Below, in pieces: positions 10,501 through 20,498 of a stretch of 64,000 bases of DNA (position 1 is its first letter; each line of letters opens with the position of its first letter). The translations under genes were made by a program, and so were the position numbers. The stretch spans positions 486,904-550,903 of the forward strand of contig NMRA01000270.1 of the NCBI GenBank assembly GCA_002633005.1, in the 5' to 3' direction. The notes beneath the pieces are model-generated. The model had not been told where the DNA came from and made no database searches. It was given only the letters and a program-made list of their open reading frames with translations. Source of the DNA: Phoronis australis. Taxonomy: Eukaryota > Phoronida > Phoronidae.

Positions 10501-13500
10501 AAAAACCCAATCACGCTCAGGATCACTCCCCCGACCTATATTTTAACTGATATTTTTGAAGTCCGACGTCAGTGTAGCTCCGTTCGGGTAAAATCAGTCC
10601 TCCGTGCAGTAAGCAACAACTCCCGACTTCAAAAGTTTCGCTTTTAACTGCCCATCCTCGGTTTACCGCCCACCCCCCAAGATTCCCAATTTAAGCACCC
10701 TGGGTGGTAACGCCGACGAGTACGGTACTATACACCATTGTAACAATGTCTCGTAGAAATCTGTTTTATAAACTTCTAAGCACTGATTATAACGGATTCA
10801 TGTCGTTCATATTTGCGTCATATTTTTTGCTCAATATTTACACTTACAGACTGGTCACACCATAAAACGTTCCACTTTCATCTTGCACATTTGTGTTTAG
10901 ATCAGCCTGAAAAGCACATCAGCCTATGAATTACTCTGTGAAATAATTGAAGACAGTTCAAGGACGGAGTGCTCTGAAAAGCGGCCAGATAATAAACTGG
11001 AGTGCATTAACAACATCAAACAGATGTGAACAAAGCAACCTGCGCCAGTTTACAGCGTTAGACAAGTTCCAAGACTTCTGTGGGCAGAAAGAGCAGCTTT
11101 TTAGTATTTCTCAAAAGCCGTCATAATCCATTTTTTTTTTTGAAATGTGCAGCAAATTTGGCACATGATCTCCTACAATGTCACAAGAAACCAAAAATGA
11201 ATAACCAAACTGGTTCTTAACAAATAAAAATGAAAAAATTTATCAATGGAATGACACTGCGTCTGGATCTCACGGCCTTAAGCCTGGCCACTGATTGACC
11301 TTTGGTCAAGCGGCTATCAAGAGACATGTTAAACCAGCAACGGATGTGTCCCATATGTGACTGAGTTGAAACCTCAGACACCCTGCTTGCTCAGAGACGG
11401 TTTTTCCATAAAAGTAGTTCCAGTATCAACTAATTTCTTTATTCATCTACTACTACTGGATGTTTGAAAACTTTAACGATTAATTGTTGATTTATTTATA
11501 GTGTACTTCCCATTATCATCATCGCATTAGTTGCTTACATTCACTACTCATAAACAGTGAACATACACTAAAGTTGCGCTAGTTGAGAACTCACCCAGAA
11601 CTTGACCAGGAAGAACGCCGACTGCGGACCTTTGTCATACAACTCTTTCAAGCCGCCTTTCTTTTCAGGAAATTTATCATAAATCTGTCTCACGTCAACG
11701 GCCTGAAGGAATGAGGAAGTTATGTACACGGGAGTCATACACTGGGATTTTTATTTTTAGTCATTGACAAGTTAAACAAAACTGATAAAGTTCGTCATTT
11801 AGATAACACAAATATAAACAGATTATGTAGTCACTGTTACAAACTAAAGGAGTTTCAGAACGTACCTCTAGGAGAGGGTCAGCATATGTGGGGGGTGTTC
11901 CAATATGAACAAATAAATGCTTGTTGTACTGAAAAACAAACAAACAGAAACATACTGATGCGGAAAATTAATTACATGCAGTTAGCAAATGATATGAAAT
12001 AAGAGTCTGGTACAACAGCAAGAGAAGTACACTTAATGGCAGACTTCAAAAATAAGAATGCTTTAAAAAAAACAATTCTTAGTAAACCAACATAGACTGC
12101 TGGCTGTCTCTTGGCCAGCACACAAAAGATTTTATAAGCACTATATTTATCATTGAGCATTGGATTAATTGGACATAAATGCCAACCTTTGATCAAAAGA
12201 GATCATACATAATAAAGCACCATTCACTGTTTATTGAAAATTTCTTTCTCTGTAACAGAAAGGTCAGTAAACCCGGACTTATTTCTGAATAAAAGGTTGT
12301 ACATGAATATTCATCACTCACTAAGTGAGAACTCTATGAGAATGTTCACAATTCTATATGAGAAGAAAGATGAACAAACTAACCGACTCTGGGTCCCGCT
12401 GCTGCTCAAGAAAGGCTGAAAATTCGACTAGACGTAGTTTGGGACCAGCGATCGACCTGCCCTGCCAGGCTGGTGCTGACAGCTCTCCCTGGGGGTTCGG
12501 TGGCTTGGTGTCCACACCATAGGTGGGGTAAGGTGGTTTCACACTGCAAGGCACAGCCAATCACATACTATACCGTTTCCACCACATAGATCACATAAAG
12601 AGTACTACTTGCTTAATCGCGGCAGTCTGTCGTGTAACATGACGTTCACAACACATGGCCAAGCTGAACAAAAACACTCTACAGACAAGACCAGCCTTAT
12701 ACTTGCCTAATGGCAATATACAAGAAAATTCTACACAAATATACCCAGGCCAAGTATTTTGAAAAGAACTTTGCATGGTTGAGCCCTAAAACTTTTCAGT
12801 TTCACAGAAAATGAACTTTGAACCTTCACGCGTTTAAACGCTACCTCTTTTTTACTATGCAATTATTGAGTTTCAACGAGGTCAATAAGTTGGTTTTCAG
12901 ACTCCAAAAATGTCATAATGACTGAGCCTAAGCTGGTTGTTCCTTTGCCCATTCCGCATAACTCCTGGAAATCTTTTCAAAATTTCCCAATATTTTGGGT
13001 AAAAAATGGTAACTGATCGAAAGAGTGATCATCATACGAGCAAAAGTAGAAACATTGCCTCCTACCAGGAATTACCAGTAGCAGATGAAATCGGCTTAGC
13101 ATCAGTCTGGGGTCTGAAAACCAACATATTGACCTAGATCAAAGTCAGTACCTGCATATTACTAAGTAAATCGTAAAATTGAACTTAATCCTTGATGAAA
13201 ACAGGAACAGCAACAAAAGTAGAAAAAGTAGAAATGAGTAAAAGAAAAGTAAAATTATGTTTCGAAAACAACTTACTCTCCTTGAGGTATCGCATGGGGC
13301 CAAAACTAAAAAAAAAAGAAAACAATGGCATCAATGAACCACAACACAAAATAATGATTACTAAATGTAATGGACAAGTACAGAAAAACTATAAGTAAAT
13401 CAAGTTCAATCCATGCAAACTTCACATCAGTTGTTTTCAGCGTTTTCCCTCACTATGTAAACCTGATAAATACGATTTCTGAGGAAGACATAGAGTTAAC

Positions 13501-16500
13501 CGCTTCACAAACTTACACCAGTATTTGTCAAGACTAAACACTATCTCCAGGTGGTTACGCCGAGTCAGTCAAAGAGACTGTATCGTCATACGCAATGAAA
13601 ATATGTTCAGTAAATTGTTGATGAACCGAGACAGTTGGATATTACATGAAAGGCTACGTACCGGTGGTGCCCCGGTGTAGGGTCCACCTGGCCTGACCCC
13701 GCCCGGTATGCCGGGGGGACCAAAGCCAGGCAGTGCAGCGCCCAGCGTCTTGTTGTGTATTGCACTGGCTGAGACTATCTGGGCAGACGACATTGCGGCC
13801 ATGCTTTGGAGGGCCTTGTCTTTAGACGCCTGATCCTGGTAAGACGAGAAAGTCTTGAGGTTATGAAAGAGAAGAGACAACGGCTTTACAGAAAGAGTGC
13901 GAGGCAGGGAGCTGAGTGATGCACAGAGACACAGCACGGCAGTCAATCACCCTCTCTCACCAACTGCAAGGCCATTCTTCCTAACGTTTCTACTCAAGAA
14001 TGCAATTCATCTCTATTGGCGAAGCTAGGATCTCGCAACGATGAATGACCCAACCATGAGAATAAGCATTTGCAATAACCTTAAAGAGGCAGAGCACCAC
14101 TTTTGTCATGGGGAAAAAGGAGTCCCGCCCCCCTTCCCCAAACCTGATTACTCTCCCCTTTTTATGCATCGCAATTCTTTTCTTGCAAATATGTTTCTTT
14201 GCTCATGACCTAATTTTTCTGATTCGTGAAAAAAGAAATAAATTTGTACTAAAAGGATTATTCTGCAAGACAAAAAATGCACCATTGTGTTCATGAGAAA
14301 AGAACGTTGTTAATGAGAATGGCTACGCAGTTCAGAGGGAATATGAATGAGCCATCTAACACTAATGCTCTTTAAAAGAAAAGACTTACAGAAAAATGAC
14401 ATAACTTTGGATGCCTTGGCAAATAAAAGAACAAAAAAATGACTTACAAGTTTAAATAACTGGTGACTATTTTTTTTGGCAATACCTGGTCAGTTGAGAA
14501 ACCCTAGTTTCATTTTCGAAACAGAAAAATGACATCACAGTTGCACACCTCCAATGATTGTGTTGAGACTTCATGTTATTTCCTCAAGAGAATTAAATTG
14601 TAGCTTGAATGTGTCTTGTGTTATTCTCATGGAATCATAATCTCAAAGTCTCAGTACCCATTGGACAGCTCTGATCTATGGTGATGAGTCTACTTGTTTA
14701 TAGCCCTGTTTACATAGTCTACAGACACACATACACTATAGTTACCTCAAGGGTTCATTAATCAATGGCTTTTTAAAAATTGTTTTAAGAAAACAAATAT
14801 GGTGTCCAGTTACTTAACAATACATTTTAAGTCTTGACATTTGCCAAATTATCCTACCACCCATTGTTCCAACATTTTCTTTTAGGAGACAATGTATTCC
14901 TATGTGAGTCGTGAATGGTATATACAGTCCCTGCTGAAGTGCAAGGGGGGAGAGCACCGTGTAATCTGTGACTGGTGACTAATCAGGATCAGGGGCAGAT
15001 CCAAGAATTGGTGTTAAGGGCAGGGCAGAGTACTAGCCAGGATTTTGCATGTCAAACATTCGCACCCCCGAACTACCAAAAGGAATCTGGGAGAATTTTG
15101 GGTGGGGCATGGCCCCCTTGCTCCCCTAAATCCATCACTGAGTATTAACCCACATCTTCACGTTTTAGCAAAAAACTGCATGAAAAGTAAGAAGACATAC
15201 TACTATAGACAAAACAAGAGATTTACCATAATGTAACTACTAATTAACTCATGACTGTAAGCCAAGCCAAACAAATGCTCTTTTCAATTTCAGACAGCCA
15301 GTTGTGTCAACTTACTGCTCAAAGTTCATAGTGTGAATGATGAATGCCAAGTTAAATAGATGACTTATGATGTTTACAAACATGTAGTACACAAGGGTTA
15401 CATTCTTAGAGCTTTTCTACAGTTTTTAATACCTCTCTTTTGTCACCAGGCTCAAAAATGTCAAAAGAGATCATGAACAGTGCATAAAGCATTTGATGAA
15501 CTTTTTGTTTTACGGAACTGTTACACGAATAGCTGACCAACTTGGAACTGTTACAAGAATAGCTGACCAACCGAGAAGGGTGAGATCAGGATACAGGAAG
15601 GAGGGAGGCAAACGGGTGAAGGAAGTGGTGGTGTAGTGTGGTACTGCCGGTCGATACCCAGACCTGGCGCTGTCATATCGACTTTGGACAGACTCTGACA
15701 AACTAAGCAATTTTAAGCAATTTTTGCAACACAACCTGGACACATTTCTGAGTACAGAAGGATTACAAGAGAATACAAGTGTAGAGATTCTTCGATTAAC
15801 AAAGCAATATGGCGGAAAGTCAAGAAGTTTTTCAAAAAATACAGGAAGTTTTTGTTTGCACTTTGCAACCAGCAGCGAAGACCATTTAGTCATTTGAGCA
15901 ATTACGTTTGACCAAAACTAAAGTCTTGGTCATAACTCACAACTCACACACACACAATTCTTGCAAAGCGGGGACTGGGTATGAAGCATAGCCAGGATAA
16001 TAGATTAGGTTAGGGAAAAACCGTCTAAAAACACCGAAAGACGAAACACAATACAATACAATAAAATACAATGCAATAGAGGAGGTAAACTTAACACAGT
16101 GGTAATGCAATAGGCGAGAGAAGCGGTGTACTCTCACTAGCGAGAGATTTCTGTCCAAGCCTGGTGTACAGAGCACTAGCTCATGTGAATTGGACATGAT
16201 CAGAAAAAGGAGATACATTCATGAAGCAATCTTGACTAGCCACATGGTAACAGGGATTTCCAACGCCACTTGGTGCTGTTCAAAGGCATTCTATTTCACA
16301 GCATGAGACATGGAGACACTATTTCACACAACTGATCAGCTGCTAAATGTCAATCTAAGTAGCGTTATAGACCAATCAGAGTGTGGAATATGGTCACGTG
16401 ACGTAAAGAAACGTCTACCACATGCGCCTCTGACAGCTTCCTTGGCCATTTTTGAGTACAAGCAGTGCAAGTGTGGGTTCCATGGAAAATGGTGAAACGG

Positions 16501-19500
16501 TGTCAAAGGGGCTTGTATCAATCTAACAGTTGATATTGTGATCTATTAACTGGGGGAGTAGAGTTTATTTCATTTCCAAAACCTACAAAAGTCAAGGAAT
16601 ATTAAGGAAAAGTGCTTCTGATGGATTTAAGCATGCTGGAGGCTACATGACCAGTGTTGAACGTGAATACTGTTGCTAGGAAACTACCACTAGTATGCTT
16701 GCACAACGTAAATAAGCTCTTTACCAAAGATGAGAAATCTTGATCAAAATGTCGCCGATCTATCTATTGTACGTAGAATAGCATGGGAATGTAGGCAACA
16801 CTCCAGGCATACACCCTGCCCAGTGACTAGGTAATGACACTACTTGCACCATTCGTTATTTGGGAATTTCACCTTTCACCTTTCTGTTGAAACTATTCAA
16901 AATTAAAAACCGGACGATCTCCGCAAAAATAAAAAAGTTCATGTTCAATTCAACGTTTCGTCTTTTCATTATTGAATTGAACATGAACTTTTTTATTTGT
17001 GAGGCGATTGTCCGGTTTTTGATCTTATTGTGGCCAAACACTGATTTAGTTAACTATTCAAAAAGCTCAAAGAGTCAAAACCACTTTGGGAAAAGTTCAA
17101 GTTAAAAGAATTATTAAAGAGTTTTCTATAGAAAACAACAATTTTTATTATAAATTAGTTTTGAGTGCACGTGGTGCAACTTTTCACAAAAATCTTACAC
17201 TTTTGTCCCCAACCTTTGTCCCGTGACTAAAGTAAGTTCTTACCTCTCTGGCTTCGAAACACCAAATTTTTACTCAAAACGGCTTTGACACAGAAATATA
17301 AAAGTTTAACAGAATTGACAAAATTCGCTGGTGTGCCTGTCGTCGTCCTTGAATTTGCAACGACGGCATACAGAGCAGAACATACATCCAAAATCACCTG
17401 GCATTTCCCTCAGACCCACTTGATTACGAGCACCCATTGACTGTTTGTCTAAGGCTGTGTCACGTGATTGAGTGGGTAGAAGGATAGTCAAATTAGCGAC
17501 TTCCTATGGTGAATAAAGACATGCTCCCTCATCAGTAAGGCAGAACAGACATCATTGGTTCGATGCCGTCATTGTTTCTCAGAGTCTCCTTGGCAGGGCC
17601 TCTACATGACCAGCAGACACTCACCTTAAACTGATTCTGAATCTCTTTACACTTGCGCCTGGACAGGACCTGGATGTGGCTGGACACCTGCTTGCGCGAG
17701 CGAGTTTTGCCCGTGCGCAGCTGAATGTAGCGCGCAATCAGCTCGTTACGACCTGAAACAGTTACAACAGCGAGGTTTACAACACGCAAACTAACCTTGA
17801 ACTGATTTTGTATATCTTTGCATTTCCGTCTGGACAGCACCTGCATGTGACTGGAGACCTGTTTGCGTGTCCTCGTTTTACCCGTCCGTAGTTTGATGTA
17901 GCGTGCTATAAGCTCATTGCGTCCTGTAATTATGCAAAATGACAGTATGGACAAAGTGTTGCGGGCCACAGCCACACAACAAGTGACCTGAAAAACAGCC
18001 ATAAGTAAATCAAACGCTCGCTAAAAGCACACCAAGCTCTGCAAAAGTGCACCATTAAACAAACGCGGGTGGGATTGCCCGGGATGACATTAAACAAATA
18101 TGCATCGATCCCGAGCGTGGTATCAGTCATACGCAGCGAGGGGGAGGACCATATGACCAGCTATGCCCGAGGGAACCATTTACGTCAGTTTTATTACAAA
18201 GACCCTGATGCTCCTTCCCGTACATTTCTGTGTCTATTGATAGATCAAGATATGCAGCCATTGTCTGCTAGCTTTATTATCATGGACAGGGCTTTATGGT
18301 GTCTGAAGCCTGTAATTGGTCAGATCACGAATAGCGATATCTGATGGGAGGCATGAATGAAAAGTGATATTCCACAGCCAGCCATACAACATCTTTTAAT
18401 GAAAGTTACAGTAATACACATCAGCCAATCAGAATACAGAAAAAATAGTGGACATGTAATATTAGATGCAGTAATTTCTAGTGGTTGAGGGAATCTGACA
18501 AAAAAATATTCCAGAAAAAGGACATTCCCAAACATTTTTGTGAGCCCCACCAAAAATAAATGATCTTAATTCAGTGGTGACACCACAGATAACTTCTGTA
18601 AGTGTAATCTGAACTTCTTGTGTTTGAGTGGTGTGATTTATCTTTCATATTAATGACTTCCTAATCTAAGTCTTTTTATTCAATGCTCTTAGGCAGGCTT
18701 TCAATCTTTCAATTTTCTATGAAGGTTGCTTTTCCATACTCGCAACACTGAAAGATCATGTTACATTGGAACGATGTTTTCAATTCTGAAGTGTTATTTG
18801 CAGTCATATTGTTTACATGTTGTCAAATTATCTGTGATATCAACAATCCAACAATGCATCTGGAAAACGACAGCAGCGCTGTAGATGAAAAACCCAGAAC
18901 TGCCAAGTCAAAGGTCCAACAATAATGTTCCAAACAGTCTCATAACTGCAAACACTTGCCAAGTTTTGGCATTCAAACTAAGAGTCAAGATATCTTTTAA
19001 CTCATCAAATGTGTATTAGTTAATTTTGTTTGTTTTTTTTCACCTTCATGAGGTACCTCAACTTTGACTAGTCACTACTGAGTTTGACAAGGTGTTGCAC
19101 ACTTTCTCAGGATATCAGCATACATCTCCACGTAGACCATGTGACTGATTTCACTCCCGCACACTAGCTTCTAGTGAATGTGACTTTTCTCAACCAACAA
19201 GGATTTGTAATGACCACGACGAATATACCGCAAGAGGTAGGCAATGTAGCAGTCCAGCACTACAGGTTGCAGAAGCGCCCCCAGTTGCCAATTCACTGAA
19301 CTGAGCACAGAGGTGCCCTCTGTTGATTGACTCACCGTACATCTTGCCCTCATCAGATAAGATGATCTTCCTGCGACCACACGGTGGGTATATGGCCAAC
19401 GCCTCCTGGAAGCTCTGTTCAATGTCGGGACTCCAGACCCCCTCTGCATCATTACCCAGCTCATCACCATTGTCTGTTGACTTATCCTCCTGTTCAGGGT

Positions 19501-19516
19501 TCCAAGGGGCTGACAT
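7428..19516 (-). CDS. TEAD: TEAD/Scalloped transcription factor (complete)
   Basis: TEA-domain transcription factor that binds MCAT (CATTCC-type) sites and recruits YAP/Yorkie and Vgll/Vestigial; nuclear end point of the Hippo pathway. Coding exons in transcript order are 19336-19516, then one of 17796-17923 or 17625-17752, then 13662-13835, 13277-13305, 12384-12543, 11866-11928, 11595-11702, 10848-10906, 9155-9236, 8381-8533 and 7428-7541. All join in phase to 416 residues, the normal size (human about 411-435). The TEA domain spans about residues 22-103 ([20 protein letters not shown] onward), followed by a Pro/Gly-rich linker and the YAP-binding immunoglobulin-like domain from about 195. 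The conserved cysteines are present: PPCGRRK (C46), KVCSFG (C317), and SPMCEY (C349, matching the main palmitoylation site of human TEAD1). The C-terminal [14 protein letters not shown] includes the YAP-contact Tyr411. The gene is convergent with parvin and divergent from USP6NL. Confidence 0.97.
8381..8533 (-). CDS. TEAD: TEAD YAP-binding domain exon
   Basis: Fifty-one codons from [20 protein letters not shown] and [20 protein letters not shown] to [12 protein letters not shown]349 in SPMCEY corresponds to the main palmitoylated cysteine of vertebrate TEADs. Confidence 0.97.
9155..9236 (-). CDS. TEAD: TEAD YAP-binding domain exon
   Basis: Encodes [27 protein letters not shown]. The acceptor is TTATTTCAG. 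It carries the conserved cysteine C317. Confidence 0.95.
9338..10725. mobile_element. 1.4-kb element with 25-bp terminal inverted repeats
   Basis: Inside a TEAD intron. The left end 9338-9362 (CCGTACTCGTCCGGGTTACG...) and the right end 10701-10725 are inverted copies with 22 of 25 matches. Next to the termini is the motif CCCATGCTCGGCTTACYGCC, found twice at the left and once (degenerate) at the right in the same orientation. Internal reading frames are short and match no transposase I know. A clear target duplication was not found, so a non-autonomous DNA transposon is inferred. Confidence 0.6.
10202..10327. repeat. 65-bp tandem duplication inside the 1.4-kb element
   Basis: GAAGACCTGYCAATCATTAG starts at 10222 and again at 10287, with matching flanks TTCAAARTATTCA and GGTTGCCTAA. 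Confidence 0.8.
10848..10906 (-). CDS. TEAD: TEAD YAP-binding domain exon
   Basis: Encodes [19 protein letters not shown] then two bases of Leu before GTAAGTG. Human has SQYES where this protein has SLYES. Confidence 0.94.
11595..11702 (-). CDS. TEAD: TEAD YAP-binding domain exon
   Basis: Thirty-six codons: [36 protein letters not shown]. Both ends are phase 0. Confidence 0.96.
11866..11928 (-). CDS. TEAD: TEAD YAP-binding domain exon
   Basis: Twenty-one codons, [20 protein letters not shown] then E, between TTTTCAG and GTACGT. It matches the human [10 protein letters not shown] block. Confidence 0.95.
12384..12543 (-). CDS. TEAD: TEAD exon: linker and start of YAP-binding domain
   Basis: Encodes [20 protein letters not shown], a proline-rich linker, then [20 protein letters not shown] and [10 protein letters not shown], the first beta-strands of the YAP-binding domain. 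The donor is TCG|GTTAGT. Confidence 0.95.
12879..13135. mobile_element. 257-bp MITE with 27-bp inverted termini
   Basis: Termini 12879-12905 and 13109-13135 (AGGTCAATAAGTTGGTTTTC... and its inverse) match at 25 of 27 bases. It lies in the TEAD intron between the microexon and exon 12384-12543. No coding content. Confidence 0.75.
13277..13305 (-). CDS. TEAD: TEAD 29-bp microexon
   Basis: Twenty-nine bases between a T-rich acceptor (TTTTTTTAG) and GTAAGT encode FWPHAIPQG plus two bases of Asp. Human TEAD has FWPGMIQTGQ followed by QDVKP at this point. The exon is needed to bring the phase-0 end of the previous exon into the phase of the next (GA|T for Asp), which confirms it. Confidence 0.9.
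13662..13835 (-). CDS. TEAD: TEAD linker exon
   Basis: Fifty-eight codons: [29 protein letters not shown], then a Gly/Pro-rich stretch ending GGPYTGAPP before GTACGT. The first block is the conserved region just after the TEA domain. Both ends are phase 0. Confidence 0.95.
15514..15573. repeat. 30-bp tandem duplication
   Basis: GGAACTGTTACAMGAATAGC followed by TGACCAAC occurs at 15514 and 15544, within a TEAD intron. Confidence 0.8.
16905..17020. mobile_element. foldback element (49-bp arms)
   Basis: Arms 16905-16953 and 16972-17020 are inverted copies with about 45 of 49 matches (AAAAACCGGACGATC...), with an 18-bp loop. It lies in the TEAD intron just downstream (in transcript sense) of the alternative exons. 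Confidence 0.8.
17625..17752 (-). CDS. TEAD: TEAD alternative TEA-domain exon B
   Basis: 128 bp between ACTGTTTCAG and GTGAGT, same phase as exon A. It encodes [36 protein letters not shown] and IQNQFK. Against exon A it has four changes (K71Q, T79S, M87I, D97E) and 30 base differences, mostly synonymous. It has no stop and intact splice sites, so it is not a decayed copy. Confidence 0.94.
17753..17795 (-). promoter_or_regulatory. 43-bp spacer between alternative TEAD exons
   Basis: Begins GTTAGT and ends with a pyrimidine run and CAG, so it looks like an intron but is very short. The likely branch-point A (TGTAAC) lies about 33 bases from the 5' splice site, too close for both sites to be used at once. 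Confidence 0.7.
17796..17923 (-). CDS. TEAD: TEAD alternative TEA-domain exon A
   Basis: 128 bp between TAATTACAG and GTTAGT. It completes Gly61 and encodes [36 protein letters not shown] and IQNQFK: the end of helix 2, the loop, and DNA-recognition helix 3. Its K71, T79 and D97 match human TEAD1; M87 is Ile in human. It is paired with exon B just downstream in the transcript. Confidence 0.94.
19336..19516 (-). CDS. TEAD: TEAD coding exon 1 (start, first half of TEA domain)
   Basis: ATG at 19516-19514 gives [13 protein letters not shown], an acidic leader, then the TEA domain up to ILSDEGKMY plus one base of the next Gly, before GTGAGT. An in-frame TGA lies 13 codons upstream, so the open stretch before ATG is short. 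A TTG seven codons upstream (19537-19535) is a possible non-AUG start, since vertebrate TEADs are known to start at ATT, ATA or TTG. A good acceptor (CTTGCACAG ending at 19567) suggests that the exon begins at 19566 and that upstream 5' UTR exons exist. Confidence 0.93.
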
Positions 19517-20483
19517 GATGCTTGCTTCGATAGCCAAGCCAAAGAGTGTGTGTCAAGGGAGCAAACCTGTGCAAGAAATAGAACTGTTAAATGTGGATAG
19601 TAAAAATTCGTTTAAAAACAGACCGTATTGTACTCCGATTCTCCGCAATAAGCCAAGATTTTGTTTTGACGATAATGGTGAAAATTATGAATCTAAATCA
19701 ATGTATTTGACAAGGAGAGAATGGCTCACTTTCTAAGAGTTTGAAAAACAGTTCGAAGAGCTTTGAAACTCACATGATAAATTTGTTAAGCTCATGACGA
19801 AGACATTTGGCATCACTTCCATGAAGAGAGAATTCATTGATTTCCACTGTGTTGAGTATGAATTTTCTGATGTGGAGAACAGTTTATGAAAGCCACACGC
19901 ATATTTTAAGCAAATTATAAGCTTAGATAGGCTAGCAGCAGTGCAGCACACAAACTGTAATGGTTTCCCCAGAAAAATACTGAATAGTGACTAGTCCACA
20001 ACAGCTAATTGACATGCATATTAAGCCTGTTACATTTGATAGTTACGTCCTATTTAACCATTTTGACACTTTTGCTAATCTTCAAAACAAAAGTTTAATT
20101 AAGTAAATTGAACTAAATGTCAACTTCACACTTATTAAAAATGGTTGATAAAGAATACTTTCCCAGAGTATAAGTACCATTACAAAACATAAGATCTCCC
20201 AACTGAGACACCAGGAACTATTTCTGCTCTGATCACTTAGGTATAGGTTTGCAAAAGAGATAAAGATAAATAGCATCATATTACAGTAAGTATAGATCAA
20301 ACAACACATTAACAAACAAGCATTACATAATAGCTCAGTAAAACCTCGAGCACATTTTGTGGTGCAGTTCAGTTAAGGGCTTTTCCCCCACCCCAATCCA
20401 GTACTAGCAAAATTGTTGAGGTTAACTGCCAAGGTAATTTGATCATTCACATTGGCACCAGCAGTTAACAGATATTGAAGTTA

Positions 20484-20498
20484 TCACTAGGTGGCGCT
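20484..20498 (+). promoter_or_regulatory. CTCF-like motif upstream of TEAD
   Basis: TCACTAGGTGGCGCT matches the bilaterian CTCF core (CCASYAGRKGGC) except the first base. A weaker relative, TCACAAGGTGGCG, follows about 30 bp later. A motif match alone is weak evidence of binding. Confidence 0.3.

Larger units (their letters stand above)
13836..17624 (-). other. TEAD intron after the alternative exons
   Basis: About 3.8 kb with no coding exon that I can support. It holds the 30-bp duplication and the foldback element. Elements controlling the choice of exon A or B could lie here, but I see no specific motif. Confidence 0.5.

Noticed and set aside
15510-15893. 127-residue minus-strand frame and possible tRNA-like box near 15650
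   Set aside because: The frame includes a tandem duplication and the boxes are too weak for a tRNA call.
17625-17923. Possibility that one TEAD exon copy is an assembly duplication
   Set aside because: The copies differ at 30 of 128 bases with mainly synonymous changes and different splice-site flanks, unlike alleles or assembly errors.
20336-20360. CAGTAAAACCTCGAG as the terminus of a pogo-like transposon
   Set aside because: No matching inverted end was found nearby.
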